A DNA stretch of 64,000 nucleotides from Euclidia mi (taxonomy: Eukaryota > Arthropoda > Insecta > Lepidoptera > Erebidae), in NCBI GenBank assembly GCA_944739405.2, contig OX123186.2, forward strand, positions 34,829,551 to 34,893,550. Reading direction: 5' to 3'. The first letter of the stretch is position 1; each line of letters opens with the position of its first letter. The notes below the pieces were generated by a model. It was given only the letters and a program-made list of their open reading frames with translations, was not told where the DNA came from and ran no database searches. A program made the position numbers and the translations under genes. Positions 54,930 through 64,000 of this stretch are shown in pieces.

Positions 54930-57394
54930 CTTTCTTACTCGTTTTTTGCGTACAACACCACTGCCACTGCTTTCACTATCGGACTGTACCCGATCACGAC
55001 ATCCTACATTCACTACGTCAGCTCGCGGTTTGACTTTTTTATTTTCACGGGTTTTACATTGACGTACCACTGGATGCCAGATACTCGACAGTTTAAACCC
55101 ATCCTCTCTATTGAAATTTCTGAACTTTTTAATTTCAATAGCTTCCCTAACCATTCAGGGTATGTAGTGGCGTTCTATCGAAAGCACCTGAGGGTTGTGT
55201 AACTCAATCCAGTGGTCGGTACTCGAGTCTAAGAGATGTTGAGCTATGGCTGACTTGTGTGGTTCATTATTTTTGACTGCCCTTATGTGTTCCTTTATCC
55301 GGCAAGAGATGGTGCGTTTAGTCTGTCCCATATAGGAACTCCCACAGCTGCAGTCAATTTTGTATACACCTGGCTTTTCTAAGGGAAGACTGTCTTTCGG
55401 CGATCTTATATATTGCGACAGTTTCTTAAAAGGAGTGAAGATAGTTTTAACTGAGACCTTCTTAAGGATATTGGCGACCTTATCTGTCACTCCTTTGACG
55501 TACGGCAAGTACGCTGGGTGTCGTTCAACCTTGAAGTCCAGGTGTTTCTTAGTATGTCTGGGTGGTCTGATTCGCCTACTGTGCCCGTTCTTGTGTAGAA
55601 CGTCGCTTAATTGTGAAAGTTCCTTATCTAAATGTTCCTCGTCACAGAAGCTGTATGCCCGGTCGGTAAGCGACGTTATAACGGAATTCAGTTGAGGTGG
55701 ATGATGATGTGAGTCGGCGTGTAGATAGCGATCTGTGTGCGTTGGTTTCCTGTATACGGAATGGCTCAGGGAACCGTCATCTCGTACGCCAATCATAACG
55801 TCGAGGAACGCCATTCTTCTATCTTTTTCGATTTCATAAGTAAAACCCATTTTACTGTGGATGCTGTTTAAATGTGCCAAGTACTGATGAACATTCTCTT
55901 CATCGCCTTCCATAACACAGAAAATGTCGTCCACATACCGTTTCCAAATTTTTACACTTTATGGGGCAGTAGCAATGGCTTGGTTTTCGAAATGTTCCAT
56001 CCATAGGTTGGCTACCACTGGAGCTACCGGGCTGCCCATTGCTACGCCATCAATTTGTAGGTAGTACTCACCACTGTATAAAAAGTAATTTATGGTTAGG
56101 CAATGATGTACGAGGTCGGCATATACCACAGCAATATGGTCCTCACTAATCCTACGTTGAATTACCTCCATGCAGTCTGCTATCGGCACATTTGTGAACA
56201 GCGATTCTACGTCAAAACTGACCATCACTTCTTTATCACTAACGTTACTCTGACGCAGAATCTCAATAATATGTCGGGAGTCTTTGACGTACGATGTTGT
56301 TTTACCCACCAATGGCCGCAGTACCTTAGCTACGTGTTTAGCTAGTTCGTAAGTAGGTGAATCTACCTGACTAGTCAGTCACCTATAGTCATTGGTCGTA
56401 AAGGAACGTTGTTCTTGTTAACCTTTGGCAAACCATACAGTTTGGGGGGTAGAACATTCCGAGGTCGTAGTAAATGGGTCACCGTATCTTCATCGATCGC
56501 ATGCTCGCACTCCTTGATCAGCCTCTGGGTACTACGGTTCAACCTAGCGGTCGGGTTATAATCTAGCTTTTTGTACGTGTTGACGTCACTTAATAATTGA
56601 CGCATTTTTTCGTCATATTCAGTTACGTTCATAACTACCATTGCGTTCCCTTTGTCAGCTTTTAGGACAAGTACGCTCTCATCTTCACGGAGTTCACGTA
56701 ATGCGACACGTTCAGTCACGTTCGTGTTAGGCTGAGGAGGTTTGGCGCGACGTAAACAGACAGCGACATCTTGTCGCAAAACTTCGGCCTCTTCAGAAGG
56801 TATTTTATTTCGTCGGATAACCTCCTCAACTGTGCCGATCACCTTCTCGTAAGGAACATGACTAGGTGTTGGTGCGAAATTCCAACCTTTCTCTAAAATC
56901 TTGAGTGCAGCATCCGTCAACGTTTTATCAGATAGATTGATAACTGTGCGTTGAATATTTCAATTTTCTTGGTGGGGGGTAGATGGTTTTTGTTTCCTCA
57001 TTAAGAATTCAAACTTTCGGTCTTGTTTCAAGGCGCTAAGTTCTCTTGACCGCTGTGCCTGTAGATAGGTGATGCGATCACAATTATCAAAATCATCTTT
57101 GGTCAACACTTCACTGCACTTCAGATGTATTTTATACAACTCCGTTTGTAATTTATCAAGTTTATAACGGGTGTTGGCGATCAACTTACGCAATAGTTTT
57201 ACCCTCGCATTATGTAGAATGTCCGCGGATCCGTGAATATCCTTTCTGGGTTTTATTTTGACACAAACGGGAACAATATCCGCGTCCCGACACTTCACTA
57301 AAAACACCAACGATTGACGTAGACATTCACACTTTTTCCGCGCGCGTTCAAGTTGTTTAATTAGTTTAACACTTCCCGGCCCGTACCGGTGCAC
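54930..57394 (-). pseudogene. Penelope-like RT + GIY-YIG protein, interrupted
   Basis: Minus-strand pieces in order: 57394-56960 (N-terminal, Lys/Arg-rich, coiled-coil-like), 56920-56375 (linker with 'VLKADKGNAMVVMN' and 'PPKLYGLPKVNKNNVPLRP'), 56312-55959 ('VMVSFDVESLFTNVPI', 'DGVAMGSPVAPVVANLWM') and 55934-55155. The catalytic 'RYVDDIFCVMEG' falls at the last join, where only an in-frame TAA separates the pieces. The C-terminus has GIY-YIG features: 'GVYKIDCSCGSSYMGQTKR', 'CRIKEHIRAV' and 'SAIAQHLLDS'. The end (REAIEI..., 'FNRED') continues in another frame at 55154-54903. Two frameshifts and a nonsense codon make it inactive. The RT would prime cDNA and the GIY-YIG domain would cut target DNA. 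Confidence 0.85.
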
Positions 57395-57475
57395 AATATA
57401 GGAATTTAAACTTACGTGGTCATTTAAACTTATTTTAAATTGTCTTTCGGGATTTTAACCACGTACCTTTGTTTG

Positions 57476-57564
57476 GTTTTGTTTGGAAACACTGGCGAAA
57501 AGTGGGCGTTTAATATGCCTCTGCCTACCCCTTCGGGGAAACAGGCGTGAGTCTATGTATGTAT
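57476..57564 (+). mobile_element. 89-bp RTE/SINE tail inserted in the Penelope repeat
   Basis: Flanked by GTACCTTTGTTTG at 57463-57475 and 57565-57577; the left Penelope repeat (about 54820) shows the empty site. The insert is 'ggcgaaaagtgggcgtttaa', 'tgcctaccccttcgggg', 'aaacaggcgtgagtctatg' and (TATG)n: an extremely 5'-truncated copy. Confidence 0.85.
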
Positions 57565-57630
57565 GTACCTTTGTTTGAAGTAACCGATATTTCGGCACTG
57601 TTGCAAGCGCCATGTTCACGGATGTACTGA

Positions 57631-57706
57631 GGATATTGCGGGTGGATGAATGTTCCGAGCAAGTATCGTTATACTTGCTCGGAACATTCATCCACCCGCA
57701 ATATCC
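57631..57706. repeat. Perfect 36-bp hairpin with 4-base loop
   Basis: 57631-57666 is exactly the reverse complement of 57671-57706, with loop CGTT. It sits where the right Penelope repeat meets the inverted truncated copy, in effect a head-to-head junction of two terminal repeats. Confidence 0.95.
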
Positions 57707-57715
57707 TACGCAATA

Positions 57716-57765
57716 AACGAGTAAGAAAGCGGGTAGCCCGTTGTCTACCCGCTTTCTTACTCGTT
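57716..57765. repeat. Perfect 21-bp hairpin with 8-base loop
   Basis: 57716-57736 pairs exactly with 57745-57765 around CCCGTTGT. The right arm equals the sequence following the left Penelope repeat ('ctacccgctttcttactcgt', 54921 on). Confidence 0.95.
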
Positions 57766-57950
57766 TTTTGCGTGCAACACCACTGCCACTGTTTTCACTA
57801 TCGCGCTGTACCCGATCACGACATGGTCAGGTGTATACAAAATTGACTGCAGCTGTGGGAGTTCCTATAAGTCAGCCATAGCTCAACATCTCTTAGACCC
57901 GGGCATCGACCACTGGATTGAGTTACACAACCCTCAGGTGCTTAACATTT
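57766..57950 (+). pseudogene. Truncated Penelope GIY-YIG copy, opposite orientation
   Basis: Plus-strand text 'GVYKIDCSCGSSY' fused directly to 'KSAIAQHLLDPGIDHWIELH' and 'NPQVL'. About 24 codons present in the main copy (from MGQTKR to NNEPH) are deleted. Too short to act. 57951-58325 has no other feature. Confidence 0.8.
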
Positions 57951-58340
57951 TGATCAACTATACTAAGTTAAACGCACTTGGAGTTTCAGTATCTAAAACA
58001 ATAATGAGAGCTATGACTGGAGATTTGTCAACAGATGCCATAATACATTAGGGCTTTACCTCTAAATGTATGCTTTAACTAACGAAATTATTTAAGAGTA
58101 AGATTAATGAGTGAGCATAGTTTATATTACCTCATATTTCAGTGTAAGATTCATGAAATCTAAGTCACTTGCTGTGCCGGTAAGTGTCAGTCGTATAATT
58201 TCAAGATCTTGAACATAAATTGTATATTGTACAATATACACATGTATGTATATATGTGTATATTGTACATATGTAGATATATTTGTGTATTTATTTATTT
58301 ATTTATTTTATTTATTATACTCTTTATTGTACACTTATAC

Positions 58341-58714
58341 GGCGGCGATAGCCGAGTGGATATACCAACAGACTGCCATGCAGAGGGTATCGGGTTCGAA
58401 TCCACGGCGCGCACCAATGACTTTTCGGAGTTATGTGCGTATTGAATTGTTAATTATCGCTTGTCCCGTGCCTCGGAGAGCACGTTAAGCCGTCGGTCCC
58501 GGTTGTCATGAAGATCTTTGACAATCGTTACAGGGCGTCAGTACCTTCTAAACAAAACTGACACTGGTCTAAACCATGGAATATCGCTATCCCTTCGGGT
58601 TGCGGAGGTCAGACAGGCAGTCGCTCCGTGGAAAAGCTAATATTCAGTCAAATCCGGTTAGACTAGAAAGCGGACCCCAGATTGAAACTGGGATAACGCT
58701 AAGAGAAAAAAAAG
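58341..58714 (+). mobile_element. Complete tRNA-derived SINE with 15-bp target duplication
   Basis: Flanked by ATTGTACACTTATAC at 58326-58340 and 58715-58729. The head is tRNA-like from the first base: 'ggcggcgatagccgagtgga' (A box TAGCCGAGTGG) and B box GGTTCGAATCC at about 58393. Body 'cgtgcctcggagagcacgtt', 'gccgtcggtcccggtt'; 3' part 'aatccggttagactagaaag'; A-rich end. It is the reference for relics at 1861, 13678, 14165, 30965 and 43076. A flawless target duplication suggests recent activity. Confidence 0.95.
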
Positions 58715-59033
58715 ATTGTACACTTATACAGATATTTAAGGAAATTCACATAAGATACAGTACAATGGGCGGCCTTATCGCTAAAAGCGATTTCTACCAG
58801 GCAACCTTTGGATGGAGATATTATTGGTAGGAAAGAAATGATAGTTGTAAGCGTACCAATAAATATATATTATATTTAAATATATATAAAGTTATATAAT
58901 ATTAAGATAACATGCATACACATACATAAATACTTATACATGCATAAATATACATATATAAAATACATACATATACATACATCAATAATATATAATACAC
59001 ATATACTTAGTAGAACGGGAGAAACTAGAAATA

Positions 59034-61941
59034 TTACAATGATAGATAGTGCTCCTTAACTAAATATTTGAATCTGGTTACCGTCTGAGCCTGTCTAATA
59101 TGTAGCGGTAATGCATTCCATAGACGAACAGCAGTGACGGAAAACGATTTGTCATAAAAGGTTGTGGAATGTACCGGCATCTTCAGTTTCAAATTTTCTG
59201 ATGACCTCAAATAACGGTTATGCGTATCATGAAGGAATTCGAATCGTCCTTTAAGATAGGAAGGAGTTGAAGGGCTAAACAGTATATTATACAGCAAAGA
59301 AAGAATGTGAGCATTCCGGCGATATCGTATGGGCAACCACTTGAGCTGTGCTCGAGATTGTGAAATATGATCGTATTTGCGTAATCCAAATATGAATCTT
59401 ATACAGAGATTTTGAAGGCGCTCAAGTTTGTCTAGCTGGTTTTCGGCGAGATCTAGATAGCTGACATCTGCATAATCAATAATGGGTAAAAGAAGAGAGT
59501 TTGCAAGTGCAATTTTGGTGGCAGTTGGGATAAAGTTTCGTAGTCTTCTCAATGAACCTGCTGAAGCAAACACTTTTCGACTCACCTCTTGTATCTGTGA
59601 TCGCCACGTTAGTGTAGAGTCCATAATTATACCCAGATTCTTTACCTTATCCTGTATTGGAATAATAGTGCCATCAAAGGTAACGTGAGGCATCTGAGAC
59701 CAGTCGATTTTCGTTGTCATTCTTGCGCTCCCAATAACAATGACCTGGGTTTTAGAGGGATTGACTTTAAGCCCAAAGGATTTGCTCCAACTGCTGATAC
59801 GCATCAGGTGACTATAAATGGCACTAATAGACAATGACATTTGTGCCAATGGCGACTGCGTATAGATTTGGAGATCATCTGCATAAAGGTGATAGGAACA
59901 GCGAAGATCATTTGATATAGAATTTATAAAAATTGCGAAGAGTAAAGGAGACAACACGTCACCCTGGGGCACACCAACAGTTGTGTCACACCAACAAGAA
60001 TGTGAGTTTTCGATGCGTATACGCTGTCGGCAGCCACACAGGTAGCTACGAAACCAATCAACCACCGTAGGAGATATGTTAAGAGAGCGTAGACGGCCAA
60101 GTAGGATATCAAAATCTACCGTGTTAAAAGCGTTGCTAAAATCTAGCAAAGCAAGGATCGTAAGCTGACCGTCCTCCATACCAGCCCTGATGACATCCGT
60201 AATATTGACCAAGGGTGTAACTGTGCTGTGACCCGAACGGAAGCCGGACTGGAAGGGATTAAGAAGATTATTTTTAGAAAGGAGCGAGTTAATTTGGTTG
60301 TAGGCGAGACGTTCGAGGACTTTGGAGAGGAATGGTAGGATAGATTTGGTCGATAATCGGAAAAGGATGAAGGATGGGAAGTTTCTGGGATTGGGGTTAT
60401 TAAGGCGTCCTTCCACATCGATGGGAAGACACCACTGGACATGGAATAATTAAGGATGTGGGAAATTATAGGTAGGATTAAATCGAGGATTGGAAGGATC
60501 ATATTACGGCTGACACAGTCGCTACCAATAGCGTTGGACGTGATGGATATAATGCTCTTCTTAACATCACTATCGGAGAATTGATTAAAGACGAATGGTG
60601 AATAGCTAGGGGTGGGCAATGATGAAAGATGCTTGTCTTTGTAGTCCTATCAATATTGGACGGGGCAGAGAAATGTTGATTGAGCAAGTCAATATTGAAG
60701 TCATAAGGAATAGTGTTTAGACGTGCTTTGCCAACCCCCAGAGTTTTAAGAAATTTCCAGACTTTTGCCGGATCTCCGTTTTTTACAGAACTATGGATAT
60801 GTTGGCGTTGTGCATCCCTACACACCCTATTGCAGTGATTCCTAATATCTACATATTTTTGTAAATTGGAAGCATCGGGTTTAATTTTATATCTAAATTT
60901 AGCAGCAGCTTTTTTGTGCAACAACTTTTTGATATGATCAGTGAGCCAAGGCGAGGGACGGTGCTTTAGTTTCACGGGTCGAATAGGCGCATGCTTGTCG
61001 AAAAGTTCTGTTATTTGATTTGTAAAGAGGCTGACCTTTTCATCGACAGATTTAGAGTTCATGAGAGGAATCCAGTCGATACCTCCGGCATCTTTACGAA
61101 GATTATCTGTGTTCATGCCACCAAAATTGCGCTGCAATAGAATTTTAGTTTTAGGAGGGCGGATTTTATAGGATATGAAAAGTAAGTCGTGATAAGAGAA
61201 CATGTCTGCTGGGTATTGCCCGTGCATGGCGACATGTTGTCTTGAAGAAACTATGATTAAATCCAGAAGAGAAGCTGTAGAATTTGGAAAGTGGTGAGTA
61301 GCGTTTGAAGGTAGTATTGTCATATTACAGGCCGTAAAACTGGAAAGAAGGGAAGAAGAGCGGGAATCATTTTTAAGTAGACAGGTATTAAAATCACCCA
61401 TTATGATAGTGTGACTGTAAGAGGGCACGAGATTAACCAATAAAGTTTCGAAACTAGAAAAATAATCTATACGTAATGAAGGACAATAGTAAACGCCGAG
61501 AAGGATTTTGTTGTGGTTTAGAACAACTTCCAGAAATAAATGTTCACCGGCATTAAGCGGGGGAGGCTGTGCAGACATACTTACAACTGAATAAGGGATA
61601 TATGAACGAAGATATATAGCAATACCCCCACCGCCTCTTACCACCTGATCATTTCTGATAAGTTGGAAACCAGATAGGGAGTATAATGTAGATGGCAGAC
61701 AGGGCTTTAGCCATGACTCGGAAACAAGGATAGCATGAATACTCTTACAGTCTAGATTAGCCAGCATATCAGGGAAATGTGCCGGAATGCTCTGGGCATT
61801 GATGTGAACGGCATTGAAGTTTTTAGGTACATCAGAAAACTGTGAATTCAGACAGTCTGCAAGGGATGGCACACTGGAAAAGCTTTCATCAGAATCCAAA
61901 CTACTTATTGAATGGAAACTATCATCACTTATTTCGTTCAA
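59034..61941 (-). pseudogene. Endonuclease-reverse transcriptase ORF of the L2/Kiri-like LINE
   Basis: The endonuclease (61941 to about 60640) shows 'NAVHINAQSIPAHF', 'AILVSESWLKP', 'VRGGGGIAIYLRS', 'KILLGVYYCPS', 'HTIIMGDFNTCLL', 'ASLLDLIIVSS' and 'SYHDLLFISYKI'. RT starts in a second frame (60619-60400, 'DVKKSIISITSNAIGSD', 'WKDALITPIPETSHPSSFSD') and continues in a third (60416-59034): 'FLSKVLERLAYNQINSL', 'FQSGFRSGHSTV', 'ALLDFSNAFNTVDF', 'VGVPQGDVLSPLLFAIFINS', catalytic 'LYADDLQIYTQ' and 'VKNLGIIMDSTLTW'. Two frameshifts, near 60640 and 60400, are the only lesions. All catalytic motifs are intact. Clade is by overall look; CR1/L2/Kiri are not separable by eye. Confidence 0.85.
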
Positions 61942-62451
61942 ATCAATGGCGATAATAATAATGTAATAACGGTATCCTTATATAAAATATTATAATATAT
62001 TATTGTCTATATTAAATATGATTAAATATACACCACCTGCCAGTAGTGCCTATAGTAGAGGGACATCAAGTTACATAGGTATTGTAATAGGGTAAAAACG
62101 GTAAAAACATGGAAAAATAAAAAGATCAAAATATGTTAAACATACAAAAAAAGAAACAAAGAGAAAGAAACATAAAAACAAACGAGAAATATCGGTTCGG
62201 GTTATTGCGAATACTCTTAAGTAATTATTGAATAAAGAAATATACATGAAGATGGAAAAAGAAAAGAAAGAAAATAAGTTACATTGAAATTCCCAAAAGC
62301 CTCGTATTCAAATAGGTACTGTTATACATGACATTGACAAGTACGTGATAGATTCATAAGTTTAAAAGTGGGTATAGAGCAAGAAAACATGTTTGAATCT
62401 ACTTACTATAGTTACTACCCGGACCGGAAATATATTAAGACAAAGGATATA

Positions 62452-62709
62452 TTATTTCTTTTGGGATACGTTCCTTTTCGACTTTGTGGCTGGCTTTGCG
62501 GCCGTTGACGCTTGCTCCACGTCGTCCTTCTGCTCAATCTTGCTCAACTCGCTGAGATTGACGACCCGATGACGCGAACCGTCAGGCGCCAGCACATGTA
62601 TGATGCCCTCCTTGATCCAGTACTGAGAGACACCAAACTTCTGACGTGCAGCCATAAATGTGTCATGTCGCGGCTTGGTCAAGGTTTTATGCAAGTCTAC
62701 CAAGTTCTA
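62452..62709 (-). pseudogene. ORF1 C-terminal piece with FP-type domain
   Basis: Minus-strand frame open from 62709; there is no ATG, and a stop lies just upstream. It reads 'RQKFGVSQYWIKEGIIHVLA', 'PDGSRHRVVNLSEL' and a Lys-rich end. This resembles the C-terminal domain named after the baculovirus FP protein, which is also found in ORF1 of insect CR1/L2-type LINEs. The upstream coiled coil and zinc-finger parts are missing. Confidence 0.55.
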
Positions 62710-62779
62710 CGTAATGAAGTTAATAGTAAATTCCCCTCACACTACTCTATACAATAGGTACACCTACTTCGTCTCAGTC

Positions 62780-62872
62780 AGGTATAATACTGGTAGAAAA
62801 TGCCCATGGCATTAAGTCCGCCTAAGTACTTTGTGTATATGAAGTTTTTAAATAAATAAATAAATTGCCACT
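62780..62872 (+). repeat. LINE 3' tail remnant
   Basis: 'atgcccatggcattaagtcc' ... 'tttaaataaataaataaatt', the typical end of an abundant lepidopteran LINE, with an (AAAT)n tail. No coding part attached. Confidence 0.5.
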
Positions 62873-64000
62873 ACACCTTTTAAATCTTGTGTCGCGGTAG
62901 ACTTTACAAACTTTTACTCAGGTACACAAAGTACATTATGACTCAATAAAACATTTTGCAAATCACACGTGTTATTTCATGTGGGGATTGATATTACAAC
63001 ATGTGGCGCTGTTCGAAAAATAATAAAACCTCTACGTCATCAGCAAGGTTTCCCAAATTGAGCGCGGCAGCGAAATGGGGCTCTTTAGGGAGTGTATAGG
63101 TTAAAAGATTTTTATAACTTTAGTGATAATGATTTGATCAATGCTATATTATGTTTATGTAGTTCATGTTACTACTAGAAAGTTATTTTTTATTCAATAG
63201 CACACAAAATACTGCAAATGTTGTTATATTCATATACTCTAGTAGCATATTGTTGTTAATTAAATATAAACTAAAATACCTCTCAAATTAGACCTTGAAA
63301 CACAGAAGGCAAAATATTCAAAATGAATAAACTTAAAAAAATACATTGACACAAGGCAACCTCAATTTGCCGTTTAATTTGGGTTACACAAACACTTTCA
63401 GCTTCCAGCTTTGATGAAACAGATACAGCTGTTTGGACAAGACAAAGGATTCCATTGCGATGCGTCTTTGAACATTTCGCCTTGTATTAAGAAAAGGAAT
63501 AGTTGTCTAAACACTATTCCATTTAAAAACATTCAGAATACAACATAAACAATTAAAAAAAGACTATGTTTCAATATAATGTTTTTATTGTGTTCTCAGA
63601 CTCAACTTTCACTCTCAAGAATAATTTAGAAGAATAAATAAAACAAGTTTAATGGGCGGTAGATATGAACTATATAATTATGTAGTTCGAAGATTTCTAA
63701 CTGAAGATGCTGCGCAAATTTTAGTAATCGTTTACGAGATAAGAATGCCAGTGTTAGAATACGCAGGCAAGATCGGCAAATATTGAACAAAACATCATCT
63801 GTTGTTATGATATGTTTGGTACACCAAGTAAATTATTTTGGTAGTTACTGGTATGTTTTAGATATTGCTCTAATAAACTACTAGCTAGGTATATTATTTG
63901 CTTTCCAACTTAACGTACTCTATCCGTATAAATAGAATTCAACCTGACTTTGCAAATTATGCAATGAAGTTGTCTACACAAATACAAATTATACATTCAA
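62873..64000. other. No recognisable feature
   Basis: AT-rich DNA without convincing reading frames, splice-bounded Cys-rich exons or repeats shared with the rest of the window. Confidence 0.5.

Larger units (their letters stand above)
54779..57700 (-). mobile_element. Penelope-like retroelement with terminal repeats
   Basis: Encoded on the minus strand. Both ends carry the same-orientation sequence 'cttattttaaattgtctttc' ... 'accgatatttcggcactgtt' ... 'attgcgggtggatgaatgtt' (54779-54917 and 57428-57660), which are pLTR-type direct repeats. Between them are an N-terminal region, an RT and a GIY-YIG endonuclease, in that order on the minus strand. Beyond the right repeat an oppositely oriented truncated copy follows (57766-57950). 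Inverted partial copies are usual for Penelope-like elements. Confidence 0.85.
58830..62709 (-). mobile_element. L2/Kiri-like LINE, reverse strand, 5'-truncated
   Basis: On the minus strand: a piece of ORF1 (62709-62452), a spacer of about 500 bp (62451-61942), an endonuclease-RT ORF (61941-59034) and a 3' UTR of about 200 bp running into AT-rich microsatellite-like sequence near 58840-59000. Target duplication not found. Confidence 0.75.

Noticed and set aside
54779..57660. An LTR retrotransposon, because of the direct terminal repeats
   Set aside because: There is no gag, protease, integrase or TG...CA ends. The RT motifs and GIY-YIG domain are of Penelope type, which also carry pseudo-LTRs.
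58341..58420. A true tRNA gene
   Set aside because: A and B boxes are perfect, but the tRNA-like head continues into a SINE body, ends in an A-rich tract and is bounded by a 15-bp target duplication.
62452..62709. An integrated baculovirus gene
   Set aside because: The domain also occurs in LINE ORF1 proteins and the fragment is collinear with a LINE ORF2; no other viral genes are near.

Overview
The window is AT-rich eukaryotic DNA and almost certainly comes from a moth or butterfly. The signs are GT-AG introns, Helitrons ending in the lepidopteran-style gcgaagccgcg...CTAG terminus, tRNA- and 5S-derived SINEs, and RTE, CR1/jockey-like and Penelope-like retroelements. No bacterial or viral replicon is present. 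Family calls rest on motifs read by eye; no database search was run.

Region 1 (1-27482) is a decayed tandem segmental duplication. The same ordered landmarks recur at about 1, 10390, 16713 and 27216, giving three copies and the start of a fourth. The ancestral unit was about 6 kb; different insertions and deletions have since changed the copies. Copy 1 gained a 765-bp MITE and a 4720-bp foldback-like element. Copy 2 gained a Penelope-type hairpin and a SINE fragment, and it alone keeps a trypsin-inhibitor-like (TIL) exon. Copy 3 gained two non-LTR retrotransposons. Because the copies serve as empty sites for one another, several insertion ends and target duplications can be read directly.

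The most unusual object is the element at 4608-9327. It is flanked by TTAA and has perfect 12-bp terminal inverted repeats. Inside are about 20 head-to-tail 120-bp units facing about 9 units of the same repeat in opposite orientation. It has no recognisable transposase and resembles Drosophila FB foldback elements in architecture.

Region 2 (27483-39430) holds the only host gene I can reconstruct. It is a secreted two-domain TIL protease inhibitor with three supported coding exons (30136-30199, 32111-32290, 33737-33919). A candidate terminal exon at 39211 would complete the stop codon across the splice junction, giving 142 residues. Its introns contain SINEs, a non-autonomous Helitron, a Helitron helicase relic and a long inverted-repeat element split by a full-length SINE.

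Region 3 (39430-48360) is gene-poor, with Helitron, SINE and Penelope relics and a 5S rRNA-derived SINE. Region 4 (48361-64000) is mostly retroelements: a near full-length RTE element with a 12-bp target duplication, a Penelope-like element with GIY-YIG domain and flanking repeats, a perfectly bounded tRNA-derived SINE, and a reverse-strand L2/Kiri-like LINE. The RTE 3' tail is the same as the tail of the window's SINEs, which points to it as their retrotransposition partner. The last 1.1 kb holds nothing I recognise.
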